The position numbers and the translations under genes are program-made. The notes under the pieces were generated by a model. The model saw only the letters and a list, made by a program, of their open reading frames with translations. It did no database searches and was not told where the DNA came from. 64,000 nucleotides of DNA from Plasmodiophora brassicae (lineage: Eukaryota; Endomyxa: Phytomyxea; Phytomyxea; Plasmodiophorida). Positions 63,849 through 64,000 of this stretch are shown here, in pieces. Numbering within the stretch: position 1 is the first letter of the stretch; each line of letters begins with the position of its first letter. Location: contig CP145412.1 in assembly GCA_036867785.1 (NCBI GenBank), positions 1,178,001 to 1,242,000 of the forward strand, in the 5' to 3' direction.

Positions 63849-64000
63849 ATGGCGAGCGGCACCGGCGGCAACGGGGACGGGGAGCGCCTGATGGACCAGG
63901 TGCTGGACGCGCTGTGGCTGCAGGGCGACGAAAGGGAGGAGGTCGTCGCGGCGATCCGCGGGACGCCAGAGTACCGGGCCGTGTTGGCGCGATCGGGTTC
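63849..64000 (+). CDS. Start of a protein cut by the right edge
   Basis: ATG 63849 opens MASGTGGNGDGERLMDQVLD, which continues as an acidic helical segment (ALWLQGDEREEVVAAIRGTP) to the end of the window, 50 residues. The helix pattern (LDALW....REEVVAAIR.TPEYR) is too short to name a family. The divergent position and fitting codon use support it. Confidence 0.5.
   Translation, partial: MASGTGGNGDGERLMDQVLDALWLQGDEREEVVAAIRGTPEYRAVLARSG

Overview
The window is nuclear DNA from a gene-dense, GC-rich eukaryote. About 47 genes lie in 64 kb, on both strands. Coding starts on opposite strands can be as little as 31 bp apart. Most introns I could fix by reading-frame continuity are 46-63 nt, GT-AG, and a few are only 20-35 nt. 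I placed exon ends by frame and by protein similarity recalled from memory, not by alignment.

Organism: a fused dihydrofolate reductase-thymidylate synthase points to the 'bikont' side of eukaryotes (stramenopiles, rhizarians, alveolates, plants) and away from animals, fungi and amoebozoans. Genes typical of cilia (FBF1-like transition-fibre protein, NEK kinase, TXNDC3/NME9-like thioredoxin) suggest a flagellated stage. A secreted two-domain chitin-binding protein, several small secreted or GPI-type proteins, high GC and short introns would fit a plasmodiophorid rhizarian such as Plasmodiophora, but this is inference.

Layout. 1-7.3 kb: a Pro/Arg-rich protein cut by the left edge, SFT2-like Golgi traffic protein, OST48 (oligosaccharyltransferase), a histone-fold-like gene with an inverted partial copy, and two unknown proteins. 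7.6-16.5 kb: a P-type cation ATPase, NAC-beta/BTF3, the FBF1-like coiled coil and a drug/metabolite transporter. 16.9-25.5 kb: threonine dehydratase, NEK kinase, TTC14-like and SCFD2-like genes. 26-34.6 kb: small membrane protein, TMX-type ER thioredoxin, acyl-CoA-binding/ankyrin protein, coiled coil, PX-BAR sorting nexin, multi-spanning membrane protein and a CDCA7-type zinc finger. 34.6-40.3 kb is the accessory-looking part: a low-complexity surface protein, inverted repeats, a gene duplicated as a 0.5-kb-arm palindrome, a chitin-binding secreted protein and a tandem TGAGTCA array. 40.3-49.4 kb: 7TM-RGS receptor-like protein, organellar AAA ATPase, long-tailed SKP1, and XPB/ERCC3 helicase. 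49.6-51.6 kb: two small unknown genes and a Helitron remnant. 51.7-64 kb: ciliary-type thioredoxin, GPI-type proteins, Siw14-like phosphatase, MIC19-like CHCH protein, Cys-form SELENOF, WD40 protein, LYR protein, DHFR-TS and the start of one more gene.

No operon-like or defence-like system stands out. Most genes are conserved housekeeping genes. The least ordinary stretches are 34.6-40.3 kb and 49.4-51.7 kb. I found no rRNA, tRNA or CRISPR array that I could support.
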